In this document: one piece after another, positions 56,954 through 64,000 of the stretch
How the letters are laid out: the number at the start of each line of letters is the position of its first letter
Position numbering within the stretch: position 1 is the first letter of the stretch
Assembly: GCF_000743945.1 (NCBI RefSeq)
Contig: NZ_CP009238.1
Coordinates: 682,001-746,000, forward strand
DNA length: 64,000 nucleotides
Direction: 5' to 3'
Source: Basilea psittacipulmonis DSM 24701
GTDB taxonomy: Bacteria; Pseudomonadota; Gammaproteobacteria; Burkholderiales; Burkholderiaceae_B
The notes under the pieces: generated by a model
The model's input: only the letters and a program-made list of their open reading frames with translations
What the model was told of the DNA's origin: nothing
The model's database searches: none
Translations under genes and position numbers: made by a program

Positions 56954-57619
56954 ATGAATATGATGCAAACCACACAACAAAGACCGTTAACTCCTCTAGA
57001 TAAGTTATTTGTGGAAGTCTCAAAAGCCATGGAAATTTTATCTGGATCGGTAAGGGGGACGAGGGCAAATCCAGCTGGTCCAGTACAAGCAGATGACCCA
57101 GTACTAACGCCAGCGGAACAACGTCATGCCGCAGGACTCATGCGTATTAATCACGTCGGTGAAATATGTGCCCAAGCCTTATACAGAGGACAAGCATTGG
57201 TGTGCAAAGATCCAACGATTCATCATGTACTGATGCATGCGGCCTCAGAAGAGGTAGATCATCTGGCATGGTGTTATGATCGCATCACTGAGCTTAACAG
57301 TCGTCCTAGTTTATTGAATCCATTTTGGTATGCGGGATCATTTGCTTTAGGCGTGGTGGCTAGTGTGACGGGTACTGCTAGAAACATGGGCTTTATGGCA
57401 GAGACAGAGCGTCAAGTGGAAGCTCATTTGAATCATCATTTAGAAACATTACCGCCCCAAGACATTCGCTCACGCAAAATTGTTACCCAGATGCGAGACG
57501 ATGAAATTAATCACGCTAACACAGCAATTGCTCATGGCGGAGTGGAACTTCCAGCACCAGTAAAAGTAGCGATGAAGCTGATGTCAAAAGTGATGACTAC
57601 TTTGGCATATCGCATATAA
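56954..57619 (+). CDS. coq7: 2-polyprenyl-3-methyl-6-methoxy-1,4-benzoquinone monooxygenase
   Basis: 221-aa di-iron hydroxylase of ubiquinone synthesis. ATG 56954 is chosen (AAAGGA about ten bases upstream, and the conserved N-terminus starts there); the frame open to 56825 is upstream sequence. Iron ligands: RINHVGEICAQALYRGQ, ASEEVDHLAW, AETERQVEAHLNHHL, RDDEINHANTAI. Replaces UbiF in many beta- and gammaproteobacteria. Divergent from the OsmC-family gene. Confidence 0.95.
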   Translation: MNMMQTTQQRPLTPLDKLFVEVSKAMEILSGSVRGTRANPAGPVQADDPVLTPAEQRHAAGLMRINHVGEICAQALYRGQALVCKDPTIHHVLMHAASEEVDHLAWCYDRITELNSRPSLLNPFWYAGSFALGVVASVTGTARNMGFMAETERQVEAHLNHHLETLPPQDIRSRKIVTQMRDDEINHANTAIAHGGVELPAPVKVAMKLMSKVMTTLAYRI

Positions 57620-57718
57620 GATCAAGTGGGTAGCGATAATATGTTTCATGTTTTGCAATATTTTTGTTGTTATTTTTCAAAATAAACGAGTGGATTGAGA
57701 AAAGCAAATGGAAGTATC

Positions 57719-57748
57719 TTGCAATGCAGTGAAATCTAATATTATAAT
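57719..57748 (+). promoter_or_regulatory. promoter of the candidate small RNA
   Basis: TTGCAA (57719-57724), 18-base spacer, perfect TATAAT (57743-57748). It sits about 100 bp past coq7 and just before three hairpins and a terminator with no open frame, consistent with a stand-alone non-coding transcript starting near 57755. Confidence 0.65.
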
Positions 57749-57754
57749 ACCCTT

Positions 57755-57853
57755 AGTTCAGAAGAAATAAGTTCTTCTACGAGATTGTCTCCTCCACCCT
57801 CCTCCTTTGGTGGATATTTTCCCTGACTGCTTTTGTAGTCAGGGATTTTTTTT
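57755..57853 (+). ncRNA. candidate small regulatory RNA with anti-Shine-Dalgarno loop
   Basis: About 100 nt, from a predicted start 7 nt after TATAAT to a terminator. Three hairpins: AGAAGAA/TTCTTCT (57760-57766/57772-57778); TCCACC/GGTGGA (57793-57798/57809-57814) whose loop is CTCCTCCTTT; and the terminator CCCTGACT/AGTCAGGG (57821-57828/57837-57844) with eight T. A CUCCUCC loop is complementary to Shine-Dalgarno sequences, as in several proteobacterial trans-acting small RNAs. No reading frame fits. Target and family are not known to me; the 3' U tract suits Hfq binding. Confidence 0.6.
57821..57853 (+). terminator. strong intrinsic terminator
   Basis: Eight-base perfect stem CCCTGACT/AGTCAGGG, eight-base loop, then A and eight T. 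It ends the candidate small RNA and isolates coq7 from the glycosyltransferase gene. Confidence 0.92.
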
Positions 57854-57937
57854 GCTTGGCCAGGGACGGATTTGTTCTATCCGTTTAAACACTATAAAAT
57901 AGTAAAAATTTTTACTTGAATTGATAAAGAGTTATTA

Positions 57938-58990
57938 ATGAAAATTGTATATTATGTAGATGCTAACCAAAGTGACGAAAAATCATGGTTGACTTCTAAG
58001 TTAATTCAAGCAGATCATGGGGCAGAAGTATGTGTTTTTGCTCCATCTCAGAATAAATTGTCTTCTATAAAAATCCCCGAAGGTGTTAAAAAATATATCC
58101 TCAAAAGGAATTTAAAAAATTTCTTTTTATCAGACATGAAGCGTCTTCAACGAGCCATGCAGGAAATTAAACCTGATGTCATTGTTGTGATGAGTGGGGC
58201 TTTAAAGGTACTGAACACCTTGTCAGAAGCGAAGTATCAGGTAATTGCGTGGGCTGATGAAGAAAATTTAACATTACCCGCCTCCAAAGCAGCACTTTAC
58301 GAAAAATATGTGCGACTTATCGTTCCTAACAATTATTTATTAAATTGGTATCAAGAACATTTTCCAAACATACGCGTCAGTCTTATCAATGAACCGATTC
58401 GATTGGAATTTCCAAAAGGCGATAAGATTAAAGATACAACAAAAAGATTAAAACATCGTTTATTATGCGTGGGAAAATTAGAATCCAGTAAACGATTTGA
58501 TTTGTTGATAACTGCTTTTTCGCAAGTGTGCGATATTATCAAAGATTGGGAACTGGTGATTGTTGGAGAGGGGGCAGAAAAAACAAGATTACAAGCACAT
58601 ATCCAATCTTTAGAGTTAAACGATCGCGTGTTTTTAGTGGGTGAGGCTGATAATATCGTTCAGTGGTATGAATCCGCGGATATTTATTTATTGGCTGCGA
58701 TGAATGAGGGAATATCAAGAAGTCTGTTAGATGCGATGTCTTTTGGATTGCCATCCATTGTGGTGAAATCAGATATGGGAGCAAGTGAAATCGTTCGACA
58801 TGGCGTTGATGGTTTTATTGTGCCAGCAGAAGCTGATGTTATTGCCCAACGAATGGCAGAACTTATGGTTAATGAAGAACTCCGTCAAGCCATGTCAGTA
58901 CGAGCCAAAGATGTCTGCGATCGTTACAGTGAACATCGCAGTAGAATGCTTTGGCGTCATTTATTGGATACGATTAAAAAGGAAGTTTAA
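57938..58990 (+). CDS. glycosyltransferase, GT4-like (GT-B fold)
   Basis: 350-aa transferase. The N-terminal half is a Rossmann-like acceptor domain; the C-terminal half is the GT1/GT4 domain with LLCVGKLESSKRFDLLITAF, LVIVGEGAEKTRLQ and the E-x7-E-like region EGISRSLLDAMSFGLPSIV. Likely adds a sugar to lipopolysaccharide, capsule or another surface glycan; donor and acceptor cannot be read. It ends convergently with the phosphohexomutase, overlapping its 3' end by 17 bp. Confidence 0.85.
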   Translation: MKIVYYVDANQSDEKSWLTSKLIQADHGAEVCVFAPSQNKLSSIKIPEGVKKYILKRNLKNFFLSDMKRLQRAMQEIKPDVIVVMSGALKVLNTLSEAKYQVIAWADEENLTLPASKAALYEKYVRLIVPNNYLLNWYQEHFPNIRVSLINEPIRLEFPKGDKIKDTTKRLKHRLLCVGKLESSKRFDLLITAFSQVCDIIKDWELVIVGEGAEKTRLQAHIQSLELNDRVFLVGEADNIVQWYESADIYLLAAMNEGISRSLLDAMSFGLPSIVVKSDMGASEIVRHGVDGFIVPAEADVIAQRMAELMVNEELRQAMSVRAKDVCDRYSEHRSRMLWRHLLDTIKKEV

Positions 58991-60350
58991 TATGAGGGGC
59001 TACTTCTTGAAGGGCCTCTCTAAAAATATGTTGAATCCTTTCTAGTGCTTGAGGGGTTTCTGCCTCAAATCGTAAGACAATAACGGGCGTGGTATTGGAT
59101 GCACGTGCCAAACCAAAACCATCTGAGTACTCAGCTCTGACACCGTCAATATAAATACATTTCTCAGCATTGAATTTAGGATAACGTTGTAATGCTTCAA
59201 TAATGGGAAACGCTTCACCCTCATTTAACTGAATTTTAAGTTCGGGGGTTGAAATATCTTTGGGAAGACTTTCTAAAACATCGCTAGGATGCGGGTATTG
59301 GGATAGGATCTCTAATAAGCGGGCCCCAGCATAAAGTCCATCATCAAAACCATACCATCTTTCTTTGAAAAAGATATGTCCGCTCATCTCGCCCGCTAAT
59401 TCTGCTTGAGTTTCCGCTAATTTTGCCTTAATTAGAGAATGTCCTGTTTGAGACATAATGGCGGTAGCACCTAGTTTTTCAACGGCTAAGGCAAGGTGGC
59501 GTGTGCATTTTACGTCATAAATAATTTTGGCTTGGGGATGACGTTTGATAAGGTCTTGAGCAAAAAGAATGAGCTGACGATCGGGCCAAATAATTTCGCC
59601 ATGTTTAGTGACCACGCCTAAACGGTCGCCATCTCCATCAAAGGCCAAGCCAAATTCAGCATCACTATGTTGCACATGATGAATCAAATCGACTAGGTTT
59701 TTAGGATCGGCAGGGTCTGGATGATGGTTGGGAAAGGTGCCGTCTGACTCACAAAATAAGGCATCGACTTCACAACCCATGGCACGATAAAGAACAGGAG
59801 CAACCTTGCCCGATACAGCGTTACCACAGTCGATCGCAATTTTTAAAGGACGTTTAACGTTGACATCTGAGATAATGCGTTGGATATAATCTTCGCAAGG
59901 ATTGTAAAAACGACTAGTGCCTTTAGTGCTAGCTACCACGGATGTCTTTACTTTTAGCATTGCGTCTCGAAGTGCCTGAATATCTTGACCATGTAACGTG
60001 ACGTGGTTCATCATCATTTTAAAACCGTTGTATTCAGTAGGATTGTGGCTACCTGTGATGGCTACACAAGCTCCTTTGTGCTGCGAATACGTGACAAAAT
60101 AAACCAAAGGTGTAGGAACTTCGCCCAACATAAGCGTATTAGTGCCACTGTCGTGAATGCCATTTGCTAATGCTTGAGCCAGTTGTGGGCTACTGATACG
60201 ATTATCGTGTCCGATGACAATTTCAGCTAATTGGTGTTCTTTAGCTTGTTGACCTAAGACTCGTCCTAATAAATAAGCAAATTCAGGGTTTAATTGTTCT
60301 AGCACAATTCCACGAATATCGTATGCTTTGAAAACAGCTTGAGCAATCAC
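58974..60350 (-). CDS. phosphomannomutase/phosphoglucomutase (AlgC-like)
   Basis: 458-aa alpha-D-phosphohexomutase supplying mannose-1-P or glucose-1-P for surface sugars. Phosphoserine loop AITGSHNPTEYNGFK, metal-binding FDGDGDRLGVV, sugar-binding GEMSGHIFF and a C-terminal phosphate-binding RASNTTPVIVLRFEAET. The AlgC group acts on both mannose and glucose phosphates. Adjacent to the glycosyltransferase, in keeping with glycan synthesis. Convergent 3' overlap of 17 bp. Confidence 0.92.
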   Translation of the reverse strand: MIAQAVFKAYDIRGIVLEQLNPEFAYLLGRVLGQQAKEHQLAEIVIGHDNRISSPQLAQALANGIHDSGTNTLMLGEVPTPLVYFVTYSQHKGACVAITGSHNPTEYNGFKMMMNHVTLHGQDIQALRDAMLKVKTSVVASTKGTSRFYNPCEDYIQRIISDVNVKRPLKIAIDCGNAVSGKVAPVLYRAMGCEVDALFCESDGTFPNHHPDPADPKNLVDLIHHVQHSDAEFGLAFDGDGDRLGVVTKHGEIIWPDRQLILFAQDLIKRHPQAKIIYDVKCTRHLALAVEKLGATAIMSQTGHSLIKAKLAETQAELAGEMSGHIFFKERWYGFDDGLYAGARLLEILSQYPHPSDVLESLPKDISTPELKIQLNEGEAFPIIEALQRYPKFNAEKCIYIDGVRAEYSDGFGLARASNTTPVIVLRFEAETPQALERIQHIFREALQEVAPHIKLPF

Positions 60351-60407
60351 GGTTCATCCTTTAGTAGTGGTAATATATGATGAGATGAATTATAACAAAG
60401 GTCTTTT

Positions 60408-61826
60408 ATGCAAGTAAGAAAAGATTTGATCCAAATAGTGGGGCAACCCTATGTGTTAGATGAAGCAAATATGGAAAAATATTTGCTTGATTGGAGGGGG
60501 AGAATCTCGGGACGGGCGATAGCAGTCGTTTTGCCAGGGAATAAACAAGAATTGATCCAAGTTGTAAATTATTGTCAGGAAAAAAACATTCCAATAACGA
60601 CACAAGGTGGTAATACAGGCTTATGCGGTGGTTCGATTCCTGATCAAAGTGGCCAGTCTATAGTGATCGTCACACAACGAATGAATCGTATAGTAGATAT
60701 TGATGTGATTAATGAAACGATAACAGTTGAGGCGGGCTGTACACTGAAAGATGTACAGGATGCAGCCAAAACCGTATCGAAGTTATTTCCGTTAAGTTTA
60801 GCATCTGAGGGAAGTTGTACGATTGGTGGCAATATCGCCACGAATGCAGGAGGAACTCAGGTGTTGCGTTATGGAACCATGCGAGATTTAGTACTGGGAC
60901 TTGAAGCCGTGATGCCAGATGGCAGCTTGTATGAGGGGCTCAAAGGCCTGCGAAAAGATAATACGGGTTACAGCTTAAACAATTTATTGATAGGTAGTGA
61001 GGGGACTTTGGGGATTGTCACCGCAGCGACATTAAAGCTGTTTCCTATGCCAAAAAGTCAACGTACGGCTATGGTATGCGTGTCAACTCCTGCTAAGGCT
61101 TTGGAGTTATTACATTTGGCCAAAGCCCGCCTAGCAAGTGGTTTGACGGCGTTTGAACTGATCGCTCAGACCTGTCTTCATGCGGTGACGACTTTGTTTC
61201 CAGAACAAAAAAATCCTTTTGTGGACGAGTCATCACGTCAATCCGAATGGTTTGTATTGCTGGAACATTCTGATTTTGAAGGTGATGAACATGCTTATGA
61301 ACAATTAAGTCGTTTGCTGTCTCAAGCGATGGAAGAAGACATAATTAGTGATGCGGTCATTAGTCAATCGATACAGCAGTCTCGTAGGCTATGGCATTTA
61401 AGAGAATCGATTCCTTTGGCAGAAAAAGCATTAGGGAAGGCGGTTAAAAACGATATTTCATTGCCAATCTCTGGTATTGATGATTTTATTCAAACAACGA
61501 ATGCCTTGTTACAAGAGGCTTTTCCTGGATGCAAACATATTATTTTTGGCCATTTAGGCGATGGTAATTTGCATTATAATGTCGGTCCTTCATCAAAAGC
61601 TGATCCACAGTTTGTAGAGAAGTATCAAGATCAAATTTTTAAAATAGTTTGGGATAATGTGGCAAAATACAATGGAAGCATTTCTGCTGAGCATGGTATC
61701 GGTTCCTTGAAAAAAGATTACTTGCCCAGATATAAGTCTGCGGTTGAATTGAATTTGATGAAAAAAATTAAACAAGCATGGGATCCGAAAGGGTTGATGA
61801 ATCCTGGTAAATTATTGTCGAATTGA
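60408..61826 (+). CDS. FAD-linked 2-hydroxyacid dehydrogenase (FAD_binding_4 / FAD-oxidase_C)
   Basis: 472-aa flavoprotein of the GlcD/D-lactate/D-2-hydroxyglutarate dehydrogenase group. The FAD-binding domain has TQGGNTGLCGGSIPDQSG and LASEGSCTIGGNIATNAGG; the C-terminal domain carries FGHLGDGNLHYNV (metal and substrate His) and SAEHGIGSLKKDYL. D-2-hydroxyglutarate is the likeliest substrate for a stand-alone copy of this length, D-lactate or glycolate less so. Its start lies 57 bp from the divergent phosphohexomutase. Confidence 0.88.
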   Translation: MQVRKDLIQIVGQPYVLDEANMEKYLLDWRGRISGRAIAVVLPGNKQELIQVVNYCQEKNIPITTQGGNTGLCGGSIPDQSGQSIVIVTQRMNRIVDIDVINETITVEAGCTLKDVQDAAKTVSKLFPLSLASEGSCTIGGNIATNAGGTQVLRYGTMRDLVLGLEAVMPDGSLYEGLKGLRKDNTGYSLNNLLIGSEGTLGIVTAATLKLFPMPKSQRTAMVCVSTPAKALELLHLAKARLASGLTAFELIAQTCLHAVTTLFPEQKNPFVDESSRQSEWFVLLEHSDFEGDEHAYEQLSRLLSQAMEEDIISDAVISQSIQQSRRLWHLRESIPLAEKALGKAVKNDISLPISGIDDFIQTTNALLQEAFPGCKHIIFGHLGDGNLHYNVGPSSKADPQFVEKYQDQIFKIVWDNVAKYNGSISAEHGIGSLKKDYLPRYKSAVELNLMKKIKQAWDPKGLMNPGKLLSN

Positions 61827-61950
61827 CGATGGCCTAAAATAGCGATAAATCATTGAATGGACGGGGTGGTGGGATAAAAAATGATGATAGGTCATTAGAT
61901 GTCGCAGTCAATACTGGCGACTTCATCCTGTTCTAGCATATAATCTTTTC

Positions 61951-63642
61951 ATGAATAAAAAGATATTTTATACTTACCGTATGAAACATAAAATCGCGAC
62001 TTTCTTGGTCCTTGCGGGCTTTTTTGTAAATCTATCTTACGCGAATATCGCGATGAGTGATCGAGATTTACAAGTAAATTTTGAACAAGCAGTTGATAAA
62101 CATGACTATACACTCATGGGTGAGTATGCTTTAGAATTAGCAAAACGACTTAAAGACCCAGCATACGCCGAAAAAGCCACTATTATTTATCAAGGTAAAC
62201 AAGACTATAATTTAATGCTTGAATCTGCTAGATTATGGTTGCATTTTGCTCCAAATAATCCAGAGGCTAAAAAAGTATTAAATTTCGCTATGTTGATGAC
62301 TCAAGACACAGAGGTATCGATAGAACGATTAAAAAAAGAATTATTAGCCTCCTCTGATCCCTTGGCATTGATTGATGAATACTATGATCTCATGGACGTT
62401 CCAGATGTTTCAATCTCCGATAATGTCAAGTTGTTAGAGATTTTTAAAGGCATATTGACAGACGATTTATTTAATCAGACAAAAGTTCAGATTTATTTGG
62501 CACGATTGGCTTATTTGGCTAATGATCTTGAAACGGCCCAAAAAGCGATGCTGACCGCTAAACGATTGGCAGATGGAGATAGGGTTTTTGCATTTAGTAT
62601 TCTTGAATTAGATGTTTTTGAACCTCAAGAAACCATTGATTTTGCCATGAATTATCTTAGTACGCATAAGGATGATGCTTATTTTGTCAAAGAGCTTATT
62701 CATTATATGCTTCGTTTCCCAGAACATTCATTGGCCTACGTGCCTTTGTTAAATGAATGGTACCCTGGTAAGACTTGGTTGCCTTTAATTGAATTGCCTA
62801 TTTTAGCTAACCTAAAAAAATATGATGATTTGCTTAAACAGGTTAAATTGAGGATGCAACAAAATGATGGTCAAAATAGCGATTTAAATGATACGCTTAA
62901 TTCGTATCTGGCAGAGGCTTATTATGGATTAGGGCGTTATGAAGATTCCTTGGATGTTATTGATCATCAGCTTAAACCTGACTACTCGCATTTAATTACT
63001 TACGTGTATTTGAATGATTTATATCGCTTGGGTAAATACGACGATTTTGAAATCGCACTCAAAGAAAATGTGGATGTTTCATTTACCTATTCGGGGCAGG
63101 TGTTGGCCTTGGAGTATTTAATTTATCTGAAACGCCATGAAGCATTATCGGTAAAAGATATTGAAAGTAGTCTTGAAGAGTTGGATGACGATGAGCTATT
63201 TGCCTTTGTGAAACAGCTTTATGAAGAAAATGAAGCGTTGGATGAGGCAGTGAAATGTTTGGATATTTTATTAAAACGTGCCCCTTTTGATCCCGAGTGG
63301 AACAATATGTTGGCGACCATTAACTTGGTATTGGATGTTAATTTAGACAAGGGATGGTTATCAAATCAAACGGCATTATTATCCGAACAAAATAATCCAA
63401 TCTTTGTGGGAACCCAATTGTTATATTTGTTTAAGTTTGGTGAAAAAGCTAAAGCACTGGAAGTTTTAAAACAAAATGAACGTATTTTGGAAAATCCTTA
63501 TTTTATCCAAACGCTACTTAAAACCTTGGCTCGCCAAGAACCTAATGTCGCGATGCCTTTGTACAAAGAATTAAGTGCGGATTCACGATTTTCATTTTTG
63601 CGTTCTGATATGAATAAGATGGAGAAAATGAATGATCAATAA
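61951..63642 (+). CDS. exported tetratricopeptide-repeat-like protein
   Basis: 563-aa helical-repeat protein. A signal peptide follows either ATG 61951 or, more typically, ATG 61981 (MKHKIATFLVLAGFFVNLSYA). The rest is a solenoid of degenerate TPR-like helices, e.g. YLAEAYYGLGRYEDSLDVI and YVYLNDLYRLGKYDDF. TATAAT lies 6 bp before ATG 61951, so a leaderless transcript is possible. lolB overlaps its end by 11 bp; a TPR gene beside lolB recurs in Burkholderiales and suggests an envelope role. No enzyme motif. Confidence 0.8.
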   Translation: MNKKIFYTYRMKHKIATFLVLAGFFVNLSYANIAMSDRDLQVNFEQAVDKHDYTLMGEYALELAKRLKDPAYAEKATIIYQGKQDYNLMLESARLWLHFAPNNPEAKKVLNFAMLMTQDTEVSIERLKKELLASSDPLALIDEYYDLMDVPDVSISDNVKLLEIFKGILTDDLFNQTKVQIYLARLAYLANDLETAQKAMLTAKRLADGDRVFAFSILELDVFEPQETIDFAMNYLSTHKDDAYFVKELIHYMLRFPEHSLAYVPLLNEWYPGKTWLPLIELPILANLKKYDDLLKQVKLRMQQNDGQNSDLNDTLNSYLAEAYYGLGRYEDSLDVIDHQLKPDYSHLITYVYLNDLYRLGKYDDFEIALKENVDVSFTYSGQVLALEYLIYLKRHEALSVKDIESSLEELDDDELFAFVKQLYEENEALDEAVKCLDILLKRAPFDPEWNNMLATINLVLDVNLDKGWLSNQTALLSEQNNPIFVGTQLLYLFKFGEKAKALEVLKQNERILENPYFIQTLLKTLARQEPNVAMPLYKELSADSRFSFLRSDMNKMEKMNDQ

Positions 63643-64000
63643 GATCATAAAATGGCCTTTGCTATTACTGGTTTTGTTTCTAACGGCTTGTTCAAGTCTT
63701 AAAAAGGCTGAAGAAACTCCCTCGCTGGTTAAAGAAGGACGCATTGCGGTTGTGGTAAGTCAGTTATTGCCTAAAAAACGTTCAGCTGATACGTTTAATT
63801 TTATGTGGCGTGATTTCGATCGTCGCACGCAGGAGCTGATATTTACGAATACATTAGGTATTACGGTTGCTAAGATTATAGATGATGGCCATAAAATCAG
63901 CGTCCAATCTGCTTTAGGCGATGATAAGGTTTTCTCAAGTTGGGATGAATTTAGCCAATATTACTTTGGTCAATTATTACCATTAGATCAAATTCGTCCG
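63632..64000 (+). CDS. lolB: outer-membrane lipoprotein LolB (N-terminal part, cut by window end)
   Basis: Receptor that takes lipoproteins from LolA and inserts them into the outer membrane. 123 codons are present: signal peptide ending LFLTAC (lipobox Cys 19), then SLVKEGRIAVVVSQ, FNFMWRDFDRRTQELIFTNTLG and the start of the beta-barrel-like fold. GGAG lies 7 bases before ATG 63632, inside the end of the TPR gene. The rest lies beyond base 64000. Assignment is by pattern and context. Confidence 0.85.
   Translation, partial: MINKIIKWPLLLLVLFLTACSSLKKAEETPSLVKEGRIAVVVSQLLPKKRSADTFNFMWRDFDRRTQELIFTNTLGITVAKIIDDGHKISVQSALGDDKVFSSWDEFSQYYFGQLLPLDQIRP

Overview
The window is AT-rich bacterial DNA. 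The gene content points to a low-GC betaproteobacterium, most likely Burkholderiales/Alcaligenaceae (the Pelistega/Oligella/Taylorella kind). Reasons: a ubiquinone pathway with Coq7 and UbiK, LolB and TamAB typical of Gram-negatives, the rpe-gph-trpEGDC block, and the apbC-tamA-tamB-dcd-decarboxylase neighbourhood. The genus is an inference. I found no rRNA, tRNA, CRISPR array or insertion sequence.

Layout. (1) 1-4.5 kb is a defence island: a leftward operon reading Excalibur protein, ZorA-like motor subunit, ZorB-like OmpA/MotB subunit and HNH nuclease (a Zorya type II architecture), beside a rightward XRE regulator. (2) 3.5-8 kb is a family of Sel1-repeat proteins: three intact genes plus an orphaned leader fragment left by recombination. 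(3) 8-9.8 kb is an SOS operon, umuD-umuC behind a LexA box; the UmuD lacks the autocleavage arm and both catalytic residues. (4) 9.8-13.7 kb carries an esterase, a cydB relic, prfB with its programmed frameshift, and lysS. (5) 14-23.4 kb is a Tad/Flp pilus cluster with unusually long, repeat-filled spacers. (6) 23.6-28.8 kb has a BetT transporter, a Bcr/CflA efflux pump, a 111-bp tandem array and a proline iminopeptidase. (7) 29-44.8 kb is housekeeping: trmB, metG, apbC, tamA-tamB, dcd, a basic amino-acid decarboxylase and two NnrS genes. (8) 44.8-47.7 kb has cysE-cysK, ubiK and a small lipoprotein. (9) 47.8-56.8 kb is a long leftward run: an OsmC-family gene, thyA, folA, rpe, gph, then trpE-G-D-C, a HIT protein and a MidA-type methyltransferase. 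trpE has its own promoter, a Trp-rich leader peptide and an attenuator. (10) 57-64 kb has coq7, a probable small RNA, a glycosyltransferase, a phosphohexomutase, an FAD dehydrogenase, a TPR protein and the start of lolB, cut by the window end.

The least ordinary parts are the Excalibur gene heading the Zorya operon, the pre-processed and apparently inactive UmuD, the trp attenuator, a candidate ~100-nt RNA with an anti-Shine-Dalgarno loop, and three unrelated intergenic tandem arrays, two of them inside the pilus operon. All calls come from reading the sequence; no database search was run.
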